Below, one piece after another: positions 7,015 through 14,052 of a DNA stretch of 20,368 nt (within the stretch, counting starts at the first letter, position 1; each line of letters opens with the position of its first letter). Both the position numbers and the translations under genes were made by a program. The notes beneath the pieces were generated by a model. It was given only the letters and a program-made list of their open reading frames with translations. It made no database searches and was not told the DNA's origin. Source of the DNA: Maritimibacter sp. (lineage in GTDB: Bacteria; Pseudomonadota; Alphaproteobacteria; Rhodobacterales; Rhodobacteraceae); the NCBI GenBank assembly GCA_020441225.1, contig JAGRMP010000161.1, positions 1-20,368 of the forward strand, read 5' to 3'.

Positions 7015-9365
7015 GCCTGGACCCCTTTGGCTTGTTCAGGTTGAAGCGACATCGCGGTGGGGGCCGCGCGGTTCCGGGTCTGGCCGCTGGCCATGGCCAC
7101 GAGATCGAGGGGATCGAGGATCAGCGCGATCTGCCCGTCGCCGAGGATGGTCGCGGCCGCAATGCCGGGCACCCTGCCGTAGCTGTCCTGCAGGCCCTTG
7201 ATGACGACCTGGCGCTGGTCCTCGATCGAATCGACCGCGATCGCCGCGGCCGCGCCGTCTTCCTGGCCGATGAGCAGGACGACGCCGCCCGAATAGCTGC
7301 CGAGCGGTTCGCGGTACCCCAGCTCGGCGCCAAGGTCGAGGAGCGGCACGAACTGGTCGCGGATGTTGATCACATGGGTGTCGGGACCCAGCGCCCGGAT
7401 ATCGCCTTCACTGAGCGCGAGCGTTTCCAGAATGGTGTTGAGCGGCACCACGAGGGTTTCGCCGGCAACCCGCACCACCATACCGTCGAGCACCGCGAGG
7501 GTCAGCGGCAGCGAGATCGAAAAGGTGCTGCCCTTGCCGCGCTCGGAGGTGATCGAGATCCGCCCGCCGAGCGCCTGGATCGCAGACCGGACCACATCCA
7601 TGCCGACGCCGCGGCCGGACAGGTTGGAGATCGCCTTCGCGGTCGACAGGCCGGGGGCGAACAGGAGGTTGTCGATCTCGGTATCGGTCAGTTGCGCGTC
7701 GGCCGGCACGAGACCGTTCTCGACTGCCTTGGCGAAGACCCGTTCCCGGTCGATCCCGTCGCCGTCGTCGCCGACCTCGATCACGATCCGGCCGGAGCGG
7801 TGCATGGCGGAGAGGGTTATGTTGCCCTGGCGCGGCTTGCCGGCGGCTTCGCGGGCATCGTTCGCTTCGAGCCCGTGATCGACCGCGTTGCGGATCATGT
7901 GGGTCAGCGGATCGGCAAGCCGTTCGATCACCGTCTTGTCGACCTCGGTATGCTCGCCTTCCACCTTCAGCCGGACTTCCTTGCCAATCGCGGCGGAGGC
8001 TTCGCGCACGATGCGGCTCATCCGCTGGAACAGCGATTTGACCGGCTGGGCCCGGATCATCATCACGCTTTCCTGGATGTCGCGGGTGAGCTGGAGGAAT
8101 TCTTCGAGACCGGTGCGCACCGGTGAGTTGGGCGGCAGACCTGCGGCCTCGACGGATTGGGTGAGCATGGCCTGGTTGATGACGATCTCGCCGACCAGAT
8201 TGACCAGCCGGTCGATACGTTCCAGATCCACGCGCACGGTCGCGCGCGGAGTGGCGGGCGCCGGGCCGGGGCGGGTTGCGGCTGTCGGAGCGTCGGCGGC
8301 CGGGGCGTCGGGGGCCGGGTCGGGAGCGGTGGCAGTCGGCGCATCGGATCCGGGCGACCCGTCGGGCAGGCGCACGGCCGGGTCGCGCGGCGCCGGCTCG
8401 GGTCGGAGCACCGCAGGCGCGCTGTCGTCCGTCCCGTCGGTGAGCGCGGCGAGGTCTGCGAGGTCGATGCCGACGAGGTCCGCGGCGCCGGGATCGCTGC
8501 CGGTCGTGTGTCCGTCGGGGGGCTGAATGTCGAGCTCGCACAGACCTTCAACGAAGTCGAACACCTCCCGGATGGCGGTTTCGGGCTCGGATGAGTTGAG
8601 TGTCAGCTCCCAGCCGATATGGCTTTGCTCGCAATCGAGACTGTCGATCCCGGGCAGGTCCTCGTCGCGGCAGCGCACCTCGAGCGGTCCGATGTCGCGC
8701 AGGGCGCGGAACAGGAACAGCGGCTCGCTGCCGTTCGCGTAGAGCACCGCCTCGGGTTTGAACCGGATGGTGTAGACGGGCGCGTCGGGTTCCGCGTCGG
8801 CTTCGGTGTCGGGCGCGGTGTCCTCGGGGCCGAAACCGGAAAGACCGAAGCTGCCCAAATCCAGATCATCCGCAGCGGCCGATCCGGTCTCCGCCCCATC
8901 TCCGCCCAGATCCAGATCGAAGGACAGGGGCGCGGGTTGAAAGTCGATCTCGGCTTCGGCGGTGTCGTCGCCGTCCTGCGCAGGTACGATGCTGTCCAGC
9001 TCGGCCAGGACGGGCGCGTATTTGGCGTCGTCATGCTCGAGCCCGTCGCGGCACTCGCGCACCAGGTCCCCAAGGATGTCGGAGCCGTGGAAGAACAGCT
9101 TCAGGACCTGGCCCTCGGGCGCGAGGCGTCCTGCGCGCACCTCGTCGAGCGCGGTTTCGAATTTATGCGCGAAGGCGACCAGGGTATCGAGACCGAAAGC
9201 CCCGGCGCCACCCTTGATCGAGTGAACCGAGCGGAACACCATGTTGACGGTCTCGTCGTCCGAGACGCCGTCGTCGATCGCTTGCAGACCGTCTTGAAGC
9301 GCTTCGAGCAGTTCTTCGCATTCGACGAAGAACGAGGCCCGGATTTCAGCCATAGGATCGGACAT
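7011..9365 (-). CDS. cheA: Chemotaxis sensor histidine kinase CheA
   Basis: CheA autophosphorylates in response to receptors and passes phosphate to CheY and CheB. The 784 residues show the full five-domain plan. P1 (Hpt) has phospho-acceptor His48 in SVHSIKGG. An acidic linker (about 130-195) is followed by a P2-like regulator-docking domain (about 196-282). A Pro/Ala-rich linker spans about 320-376. P3 dimerisation starts at RVDLERIDRLVNLVGE (378-393). P4 has an N box at 489-500, G1 DDGDG at 533-537, an F-box-like FAPGLS near 569 and G2 GRGVGMD at 584-590. P5, the CheW-like domain, fills about 622-757. All catalytic motifs are intact. It starts 3 bases after cheY1 and overlaps cheW. Confidence 0.97.
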   Translation of the reverse strand: MSDPMAEIRASFFVECEELLEALQDGLQAIDDGVSDDETVNMVFRSVHSIKGGAGAFGLDTLVAFAHKFETALDEVRAGRLAPEGQVLKLFFHGSDILGDLVRECRDGLEHDDAKYAPVLAELDSIVPAQDGDDTAEAEIDFQPAPLSFDLDLGGDGAETGSAAADDLDLGSFGLSGFGPEDTAPDTEADAEPDAPVYTIRFKPEAVLYANGSEPLFLFRALRDIGPLEVRCRDEDLPGIDSLDCEQSHIGWELTLNSSEPETAIREVFDFVEGLCELDIQPPDGHTTGSDPGAADLVGIDLADLAALTDGTDDSAPAVLRPEPAPRDPAVRLPDGSPGSDAPTATAPDPAPDAPAADAPTAATRPGPAPATPRATVRVDLERIDRLVNLVGEIVINQAMLTQSVEAAGLPPNSPVRTGLEEFLQLTRDIQESVMMIRAQPVKSLFQRMSRIVREASAAIGKEVRLKVEGEHTEVDKTVIERLADPLTHMIRNAVDHGLEANDAREAAGKPRQGNITLSAMHRSGRIVIEVGDDGDGIDRERVFAKAVENGLVPADAQLTDTEIDNLLFAPGLSTAKAISNLSGRGVGMDVVRSAIQALGGRISITSERGKGSTFSISLPLTLAVLDGMVVRVAGETLVVPLNTILETLALSEGDIRALGPDTHVINIRDQFVPLLDLGAELGYREPLGSYSGGVVLLIGQEDGAAAAIAVDSIEDQRQVVIKGLQDSYGRVPGIAAATILGDGQIALILDPLDLVAMASGQTRNRAAPTAMSLQPEQAKGVQA

Positions 9366-9368
9366 CGG

Positions 9369-9737
9369 TTACCCCGCAACCATTCTGAGTGCCTTGACCA
9401 GTTTTTCCGGGTCGAACGGTTTGACGATCCAGCCCGTGGCGCCGGCCGCACGGGCGCGGTTCTTCATTTCCGCGGCGCTTTCGGTCGTCAGCACCAGGAT
9501 CGGAATCGCCCGGTAGGCGTCCTGCGCGCGTACGGCGTCGATGAACCCGAAGCCGTCCATGCGCGGCATGTTGATATCTGTGATGATCGCGTCTGGCGGG
9601 TCGATTTCACCCAGCACTTCGAGACCGTGCACGCCGTCCTCGGCGAGATGTGTCGCGAAGCCGGCACCGGTGAGGGTCAGACGCACCATGTCCCGCATGG
9701 TCCGGCTGTCATCAACGGCAAGGATCTGCAAAGCCAT
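9369..9737 (-). CDS. cheY1: Chemotaxis response regulator CheY (first copy)
   Basis: A 122-residue stand-alone receiver domain with Asp9, Asp10, phospho-acceptor Asp54 in TDINMPRMDG, Thr84 in LTTES and Lys106 in VKPF. I chose the ATG at 9737 because it overlaps the stop of the STAS gene as TGATG, GGGAG lies about 8 bases upstream, and the receiver strand starts immediately; the in-frame ATG at 9752 would add five residues. It sits between the STAS gene and cheA, the position of cheY1 in S. meliloti-type operons, where this copy can act as a phosphate sink. That role is inferred from position only. Confidence 0.94.
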   Translation of the reverse strand: MALQILAVDDSRTMRDMVRLTLTGAGFATHLAEDGVHGLEVLGEIDPPDAIITDINMPRMDGFGFIDAVRAQDAYRAIPILVLTTESAAEMKNRARAAGATGWIVKPFDPEKLVKALRMVAG

Positions 9738-10153
9738 CACGCGGGCTCCCATCTGGTTATTGTCTCGGGGGTGAAGCCCAACAGGACCATCTGGTCCGCG
9801 AGGTCGTTCGAAGCGCCGACGAACGCGAGGACATGCCCGTCCTCCGCCCAGCTGCGTGCAGCCGAACGGATGAGCTGCAGCCCGATTGCGCCGAGATGCT
9901 CGACCTTGCCCGCATCGAGCGCGAGCCCGTGACCGCGTTGGGCGAGGATCTCGTTTTTCAGCGGCTCGGCGGATTTGAGGTCGAGCCGCGCCGGCAGTTC
10001 CAAGGTCGCAAGCTCCACACCGTCGGGGGCAGAGAACACAAGGTCGGCGGACCCGGGGTCGGGGGCTTCGAGGCCGGGAGACTCGAGGCCGGGGAAAGCT
10101 TGTTCGGGGGAAGCCAGGTCTGAAGAGACAGCTCCCGGGGAGGGCCGTGTCAT
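9737..10153 (-). CDS. STAS-domain protein heading the che operon
   Basis: A 138-residue protein with a low-complexity N-terminus (about residues 5-36, with repeated SP/PG/LE/AP units) and a C-terminal STAS fold (about 46-136). STAS domains of the SpoIIAA/MlaB kind act in partner binding. The stretch DAGKVEHLGAIGLQLI (80-95) aligns with the SpoIIAA DxSxxxxxDSSGL region, but the phosphorylatable Ser-Ser is Ala-Ile, so switching by serine phosphorylation is unlikely. The ATG at 10153 follows GGGAGG closely; longer in-frame starts lack this. The analogous gene of the S. meliloti che operon is called cheX or orf2; it is unrelated to the CheX phosphatase family, so I give no symbol. Its role in chemotaxis is unknown. 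Confidence 0.85.
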   Translation of the reverse strand: MTRPSPGAVSSDLASPEQAFPGLESPGLEAPDPGSADLVFSAPDGVELATLELPARLDLKSAEPLKNEILAQRGHGLALDAGKVEHLGAIGLQLIRSAARSWAEDGHVLAFVGASNDLADQMVLLGFTPETITRWEPA

Positions 10154-10239
10154 GCCACCTCCCGTTTCGTAAGGAATCGCATCTCGATCACGCCAAACAC
10201 TCTCGTTTCGTTCTGCCCGACCGGCATACCGCACGGACC

Positions 10240-10255
10240 GTTAAGATAGCGTTTC
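10240..10255 (-). promoter_or_regulatory. Possible CtrA-type site upstream of che operon
   Basis: On the minus strand this reads GAAACGCTATCTTAAC: a perfect TTAAC half-site preceded, after 7 bases, by a degenerate GAAA in place of TTAA. The CtrA consensus is TTAA-N7-TTAAC, and CtrA controls motility in many Rhodobacterales. It lies about 90 bases before the STAS-gene ATG. A half-site match can arise by chance, so support is weak. I see no clear sigma-70 or sigma-28 promoter here. Confidence 0.25.
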
Positions 10256-10312
10256 TGCCGATCCGATTACCGCAGGCCCCCTTGCCCCCCGCGCGACAGG
10301 GTGTCCGGAACC

Positions 10313-10322
10313 GGACCGGTCG
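10313..10322. promoter_or_regulatory. GGACCGGTCG motif, single copy
   Basis: This 10-mer contains the 8-base palindrome GACCGGTC and lies in the spacer between the decarboxylase gene and the che operon. The same 10-mer forms both arms of the inverted repeat at 12711-12753 on the other side of the accessory cassette. It may be an operator half or part of a transcript-end structure; the sequence alone does not decide. Confidence 0.3.
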
Positions 10323-10340
10323 CGGCGGCGGCAGAACAGG

Positions 10341-10372
10341 ACGCCGCGGGGCCTTGAGAGCGGCCGCGGCGT
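10341..10372 (-). terminator. Hairpin after the PLP decarboxylase gene
   Basis: Perfect 9-bp arms, acgccgcgg at 10341-10349 and ccgcggcgt at 10364-10372, enclose a 14-base loop. The hairpin begins about 47 bases after the decarboxylase stop in its direction of transcription. On the minus strand AAAA precedes it and only a short T-containing stretch follows, so it is at best a weak intrinsic terminator. A TTTT follows the stem on the plus strand. Confidence 0.45.
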
Positions 10373-10419
10373 TTTCGCGAGGGGGGAGAGCGTGGGGGGG
10401 CGGGGGGCGTCGGCGCCGG

Positions 10420-11652
10420 TCAGAGATCGTCGAGGGCGCGGGAGGCGTCGCGGAGCTGGTCCCCGACCGCGAAGATTTCTTTCGGCATCGGGTGGCTGAT
10501 GAACAGGATCGGGCTGGCGGTCATCCCGTAGGCGCCCGAGCCATGGACCGCGATCACATCGCCCGCCTTGAGCTCGGGCATCATCACGCCGACGGCGATC
10601 TTGTCGAGCGGTGTGCAGAGCGGCCCGGACAGGTTGACCTTGGCGACCGGATCGCCGCCGCCCACCTTGTGCATGCGGTAATTGCGGTGGATCACCATGC
10701 CGAAATTGCCGGACGCGGGCAGGTGGTGGTTCATGCCGCCGTCGCACAGCCCGTAGGTGGCGCCGCGAGAGTGCTTCACCGTCGTCACCCGGGTGAGATA
10801 ATACCCTGCCTCGCCAACGAGGTAGCGGCCGAGTTCAAGCACCAGATCGGTCGCGGCGAACCGCGCCTCGGCGCGGAGCGCGTCGAGATCGGCGGCGATG
10901 TCCCCGGCGACCGCGGCGAGGTCGAGGGCCACGTCGGTTTCGAAATAGGGCACGCCGAGCCCGGCGCCGAACACCAGCCGTTCCGGCGCGAGGTCGTGGC
11001 GGGCACAGACGTCGCGGAAGATGGCAATGAACGTGCGGTAGTTTTCGCAGATCGCTTCAGGCAGGAGGCTCTGGGTGCCGGAATAGATGTGCAGCCCGAC
11101 CAGATCGAGATTCGCGAGCCCGAGGATAAGGGGCATCGCCTCGTGGATCTGCTCGTAGTCGATGCCGAAAGGGCTCGGGCGGCCCGCCATATGGTCGCCG
11201 AAACCCTTGGGGACCCTGTCGGGGCCGATCCGGACCATGATCCGCTGTCTCCGGTCGAGGCGGCGTGCGATCCGGTCGGCGCGGACCGCTTCATCGACGC
11301 TTTCGACGATCAACTCGCCGACGCCGCCGGCGATGGCCTCTTCGAGCTCGGCGTCGCGTTTGGCGGGGCCGGTGAAGCTCATGCGCTCCGGCGCCCAGCC
11401 GGCCCGGGTCCCGAGGCGCATTTCGCCGATCGAGGAAATGTCGAGGTTGTCCACGCGCGATTCGAGAAAGCCGAGGAGCGTCGGGTTCGGGTTCGACTTG
11501 GCCGCGTAGCTCAGCGAGAATCGCCCGTCGAAGGCGGTGGTGAGCTCCGCCACCCGGGTCTCGATCCGGTCGCCGAGAAAGACATAGGCCGGCGTGCCGT
11601 ATTCCTCGGCCACGCGCGCGAGCAGCGGATCGATCGCGGCGCCGTCGGGCAT
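10420..11652 (-). CDS. Fold-III PLP-dependent amino-acid decarboxylase (LysA/ODC-like)
   Basis: A 410-residue alanine-racemase-fold decarboxylase. The PLP lysine is Lys52 in SYAAKSNPNP. GLHIYSGTQ (187-194) matches the family HxGSQ region, ELGRYLVGEAG (273-283) the phosphate-binding EPGR region, and Cys346 with Asp350 (CTPLD) the catalytic CESGD loop; GSGAYG lies at 371-376. The specificity region does not clearly match meso-diaminopimelate decarboxylase, and a LysA role is doubtful beside an acyl carrier protein. The layout resembles decarboxylases that occur with carrier proteins and AMP ligases in exopolysaccharide/exosortase loci. The ATG at 11652 directly follows the ACP stop (TGACATG), implying coupling; a TTG at 11682 is a less likely start. 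The substrate is unknown. Confidence 0.85.
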   Translation of the reverse strand: MPDGAAIDPLLARVAEEYGTPAYVFLGDRIETRVAELTTAFDGRFSLSYAAKSNPNPTLLGFLESRVDNLDISSIGEMRLGTRAGWAPERMSFTGPAKRDAELEEAIAGGVGELIVESVDEAVRADRIARRLDRRQRIMVRIGPDRVPKGFGDHMAGRPSPFGIDYEQIHEAMPLILGLANLDLVGLHIYSGTQSLLPEAICENYRTFIAIFRDVCARHDLAPERLVFGAGLGVPYFETDVALDLAAVAGDIAADLDALRAEARFAATDLVLELGRYLVGEAGYYLTRVTTVKHSRGATYGLCDGGMNHHLPASGNFGMVIHRNYRMHKVGGGDPVAKVNLSGPLCTPLDKIAVGVMMPELKAGDVIAVHGSGAYGMTASPILFISHPMPKEIFAVGDQLRDASRALDDL

Positions 11653-11653
11653 G

Positions 11654-11890
11654 TCAGCTGACGCTTCGGGCGTAGGCGACAATCGCGCCGGGCGTGTCGA
11701 AGTTTTCCAAAGTCACATCCGCGGCGGGGACCCGGGTGCCGGTCTTTTCCTCGAAGAACATGATGAGTTCCTGCATCAGCACGCTGTCGAGCAGCCCGGA
11801 GGTGAAAAGCGCGGTGTCTCCGTGCAGCTCCGCGTCGGTGTCGAGGGCATTGTCGAGAAAGGCAGTCAGGTCTTCTAGGGTCAGGGGCAT
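11654..11890 (-). CDS. Acyl carrier protein / peptidyl carrier-like protein
   Basis: A 78-residue acidic four-helix carrier protein. Ser36 in SGLLDSVLMQEL is the expected 4'-phosphopantetheine attachment site, at the start of helix II with the conserved preceding Asp35. It differs from housekeeping AcpP: LLDSV replaces the usual GADSLD/LDSLD and the neighbours are not fatty-acid genes. AAGG about 10 bases upstream of the ATG serves as ribosome site. The stop abuts the decarboxylase start, so the two proteins are made together and the decarboxylase may act on a carrier-bound substrate. No phosphopantetheinyl transferase or loading ligase is in the window. Confidence 0.88.
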   Translation of the reverse strand: MPLTLEDLTAFLDNALDTDAELHGDTALFTSGLLDSVLMQELIMFFEEKTGTRVPAADVTLENFDTPGAIVAYARSVS

Positions 11891-12109
11891 TGTCGATACC
11901 TTGGCTTTGCGCGCGGTCTATTGGCTCGAACTTCACGTGCCGCACGGCAGCATGCTCGGTTTTACGAGGCAGAGTATGGCGATAGTAAGGTGTCCTGTAG
12001 ACGATTGGACGCCGCCGGGCGGGAGTGTTGCGCCGCTGCCGCGAAACCGGCCCGGGCGGGATCGTTAACCGCTGTTCCCGGCCCGCGCAAGGCGGCGACG
12101 CCGCGCCGG

Positions 12110-12658
12110 TCAGCCCCGTTTCGCCGCCTCCGCCGCCTTGTCGCTGACCTTGGCGGCCATCGCCGTGAGGCTCGGAAAGTAGCGCGATTGCGGCGACTGG
12201 ACGATGGTATCGGGGGGCACGTTCCTGGTCACCACCGCGTTCGCCCCGATTCGGGCGCGGTCGCCGATCGTCACATCGCCGATGATCGCGGCACCGACGC
12301 CGATGAAGACGTCGTCCCCGATGGTCGCAACGCCGCTCCACATGTTCTGCCCGATCGTCACCCCGTGCATGATCCCGCAGCGGTCGCCGATGACGACATC
12401 CGGGTGGATGGTGATATAGGCGTAGCCGTGGATCAGATGCAGACCCTCGCCGATCCGAACGGTGGCGGGGATATCGATCTTGATGATGTTCTTCACGTAG
12501 GAATTCAGCACCCGGTAGATCAGTGAGAAAGCACCGCGCGCGATCCGCGACTTGCGGTTCAGGGCCCAGCGGCCGAACCGGTAGACGGTCAGTGCGACAA
12601 AGGACGCGCCCTCTCCGCGGTGGCGGGCGTAATCCTCGCGTATCGTGCGAAATGCCAT
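12110..12658 (-). CDS. Hexapeptide-repeat acyltransferase, serine acetyltransferase type
   Basis: A 182-residue protein with a short helical N-terminus (about 1-60) and a left-handed beta-helix (about 65-165) built of hexapeptide repeats such as VVIGDR, ATIGDD, VTIGDR and ARIGAN. HGVTIGQ near residue 100 is the acetyl-CoA transferase active-site turn of the CysE family, and another His (LHLIHG) lies near 75. It is much shorter than CysE (about 270 residues) because most of the N-terminal helical domain is missing. Such short forms often act on sugars or small molecules in polysaccharide or secondary pathways. GAGG lies 5 bases before the ATG. A 219-base gap separates it from the ACP gene downstream. 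An O- or N-acetyl transfer role is inferred; the acceptor is unknown. Confidence 0.82.
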   Translation of the reverse strand: MAFRTIREDYARHRGEGASFVALTVYRFGRWALNRKSRIARGAFSLIYRVLNSYVKNIIKIDIPATVRIGEGLHLIHGYAYITIHPDVVIGDRCGIMHGVTIGQNMWSGVATIGDDVFIGVGAAIIGDVTIGDRARIGANAVVTRNVPPDTIVQSPQSRYFPSLTAMAAKVSDKAAEAAKRG

Positions 12659-12710
12659 CCGAACCTCGGGAATTATGACTGGAAACCGGTGTGCACTGGC
12701 GTCTGTTTAG

Positions 12711-12753
12711 CCGACCGGTCCGGGAAGGCCAACGGGTTTTCGGGACCGGTCGG
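12711..12753. repeat. Perfect 11-bp inverted repeat between glpB and the acyltransferase gene
   Basis: The arms CCGACCGGTCC (12711-12721) and GGACCGGTCGG (12743-12753) are exact reverse complements around 21 bases. Each arm contains the palindrome GACCGGTC. The element lies 39 bases after the glpB stop and about 50 bases before the acyltransferase start, so it could be a glp transcript terminator (no T tract on either strand) or a double operator for the acyltransferase promoter. Confidence 0.6.
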
Positions 12754-12792
12754 GCACGGTCTGAGCAGAGGGACGGTGGTGGTGGTCCCGGT

Positions 12793-14052
12793 TCAGAGCG
12801 CCTGCACCGCGCCCCAGGCCGATGCGATTGCGAGCCCGGCGCCGGAGCGTGAGCGTACCCAATCCTGGTCGGCGAGGATCGCGCCGGCAGCGTGCAGCCT
12901 GGGCTCGACCGGCTTGCCCGCGGCATCGACCGGGCGAAACCGTGCGTCGACCGGCACGCCGGCGCGGTTCAGCGCGTGGCCCTCGGGGGCGAGATAGGCG
13001 TCGTTGAACCAGCGGTCGCGGGCCGCCGGTTGGCGGAGCGGCAGGTCCAGGAGCTTTTCGAACACGCGGGTCCGGGTCGAGCCGAGGCCGCCCGAGAGGA
13101 ACCGTCCGGTGGCGAGCAACACGGATTGGGCGTGGATTTCGAGCTCTTCCATCGCGCCCGAGAGGCCGACGGTGACGCCGTCGGCGCCGAAGGCGACGGT
13201 CGAGACCTTGAGGTTCGGTTCCAGCTTCACGCCGAGCTCGGGCAGGCGGCGTTCGAACATCTCGCGCAGGCGGATGCCGGGCACGCCGGGCGGGATCGTC
13301 GGGATTTCGAACAGGGTCACGCCGAGCCGGTCTTCGAGATCGGCGCGCACCGCGTCGGGCTTGTGGACGCCGAGGATCGCGGGCAGGCCGACGTATTTCA
13401 CCGTACCGATCATCGGCTTGAGGCGGGCTGCGAGCTGTTCGCGGGTCTTGCGGGTTTCGAGTGCCCGGGCCATGACCTCGGGGAAGACCTGCTTGCCCTC
13501 CATCTCGGGAAAGGCGAGGCGCGCGGTGGCGAGGCCGGGCCATTCGGCGGCGATATTGGTGGCGAATTCCCTGGCGGAAAAGCCCTGGAGCCCGTCGAAA
13601 TCGACGATCAGGGCCGGGGCTTTCTCGGCCAGTGCGGCGACGCCGGGGCGCATGGTCTCGGGCACCGAGAGCGTCTGCTTGGTCACGCCGTAGGGCAGGA
13701 GCGCGGTGAGGTTTTCGTCCCCCGGGGCGGTGTAGCCGAGGCGCCCCGCGTTGAGTTCGGCAACGAAGGTGTCGAGCGCGGTCCTGAGCCCGGCCGCATC
13801 GAGCCGGGCGAGCGGGTGGTCGGGTTCGCGGGCGGCGAGTGCAGCGACGGCGGTCCAGGGGTCGGTGACCTTGCGGGCGTTGTCCGCGCCCAAGAGGTCG
13901 AGATAGCCGGTGGTATAGGCCATCGCGCCGGAATGGCCGAACTGGGCCACCTCGATCCCGCGGGCGCGGGCGAAGAGTGCGGCGGCGCAGCCCGCAATCC
14001 CGGTGCCGATCACGGCAAGCTCGGTCTCGACGCGGCGGGTCGGGTGTTTCAT
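12793..14052 (-). CDS. glpB: Glycerol-3-phosphate dehydrogenase subunit GlpB
   Basis: GlpB is the flavin-containing middle subunit of the GlpABC glycerol-3-phosphate dehydrogenase that delivers electrons to the membrane quinone pool. The 419-residue length equals that of E. coli GlpB. The N-terminal dinucleotide fold has GTGIAG at 16-21 followed by a typical GlpB stretch, SGAMAYTTGYLDLLG. The C-terminus holds a second flavin-contact region (LHAAGAILA, then SGAGLAIASAWG). It overlaps glpA by four bases (ATGA) and is the last glp gene before a 134-base spacer with an inverted repeat. No membrane helix is seen. Confidence 0.9.
   Translation of the reverse strand: MKHPTRRVETELAVIGTGIAGCAAALFARARGIEVAQFGHSGAMAYTTGYLDLLGADNARKVTDPWTAVAALAAREPDHPLARLDAAGLRTALDTFVAELNAGRLGYTAPGDENLTALLPYGVTKQTLSVPETMRPGVAALAEKAPALIVDFDGLQGFSAREFATNIAAEWPGLATARLAFPEMEGKQVFPEVMARALETRKTREQLAARLKPMIGTVKYVGLPAILGVHKPDAVRADLEDRLGVTLFEIPTIPPGVPGIRLREMFERRLPELGVKLEPNLKVSTVAFGADGVTVGLSGAMEELEIHAQSVLLATGRFLSGGLGSTRTRVFEKLLDLPLRQPAARDRWFNDAYLAPEGHALNRAGVPVDARFRPVDAAGKPVEPRLHAAGAILADQDWVRSRSGAGLAIASAWGAVQAL

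Noticed and set aside
10785..11294. Second minus-strand frame inside the decarboxylase gene
   Set aside because: It is an alternate-frame shadow rich in Ser, Arg and Pro, without its own ribosome site or motifs.
10147..11661. A 504-codon plus-strand open frame opposite the decarboxylase
   Set aside because: The minus-strand product has intact PLP and catalytic motifs; the plus translation is an Arg/Gly/Ala-rich shadow.
12672..12677. CATAAT on the minus strand as a -10 box for the acyltransferase gene
   Set aside because: No matching -35 element is present and the start site would fall only a few bases before the ATG, within the ribosome site.
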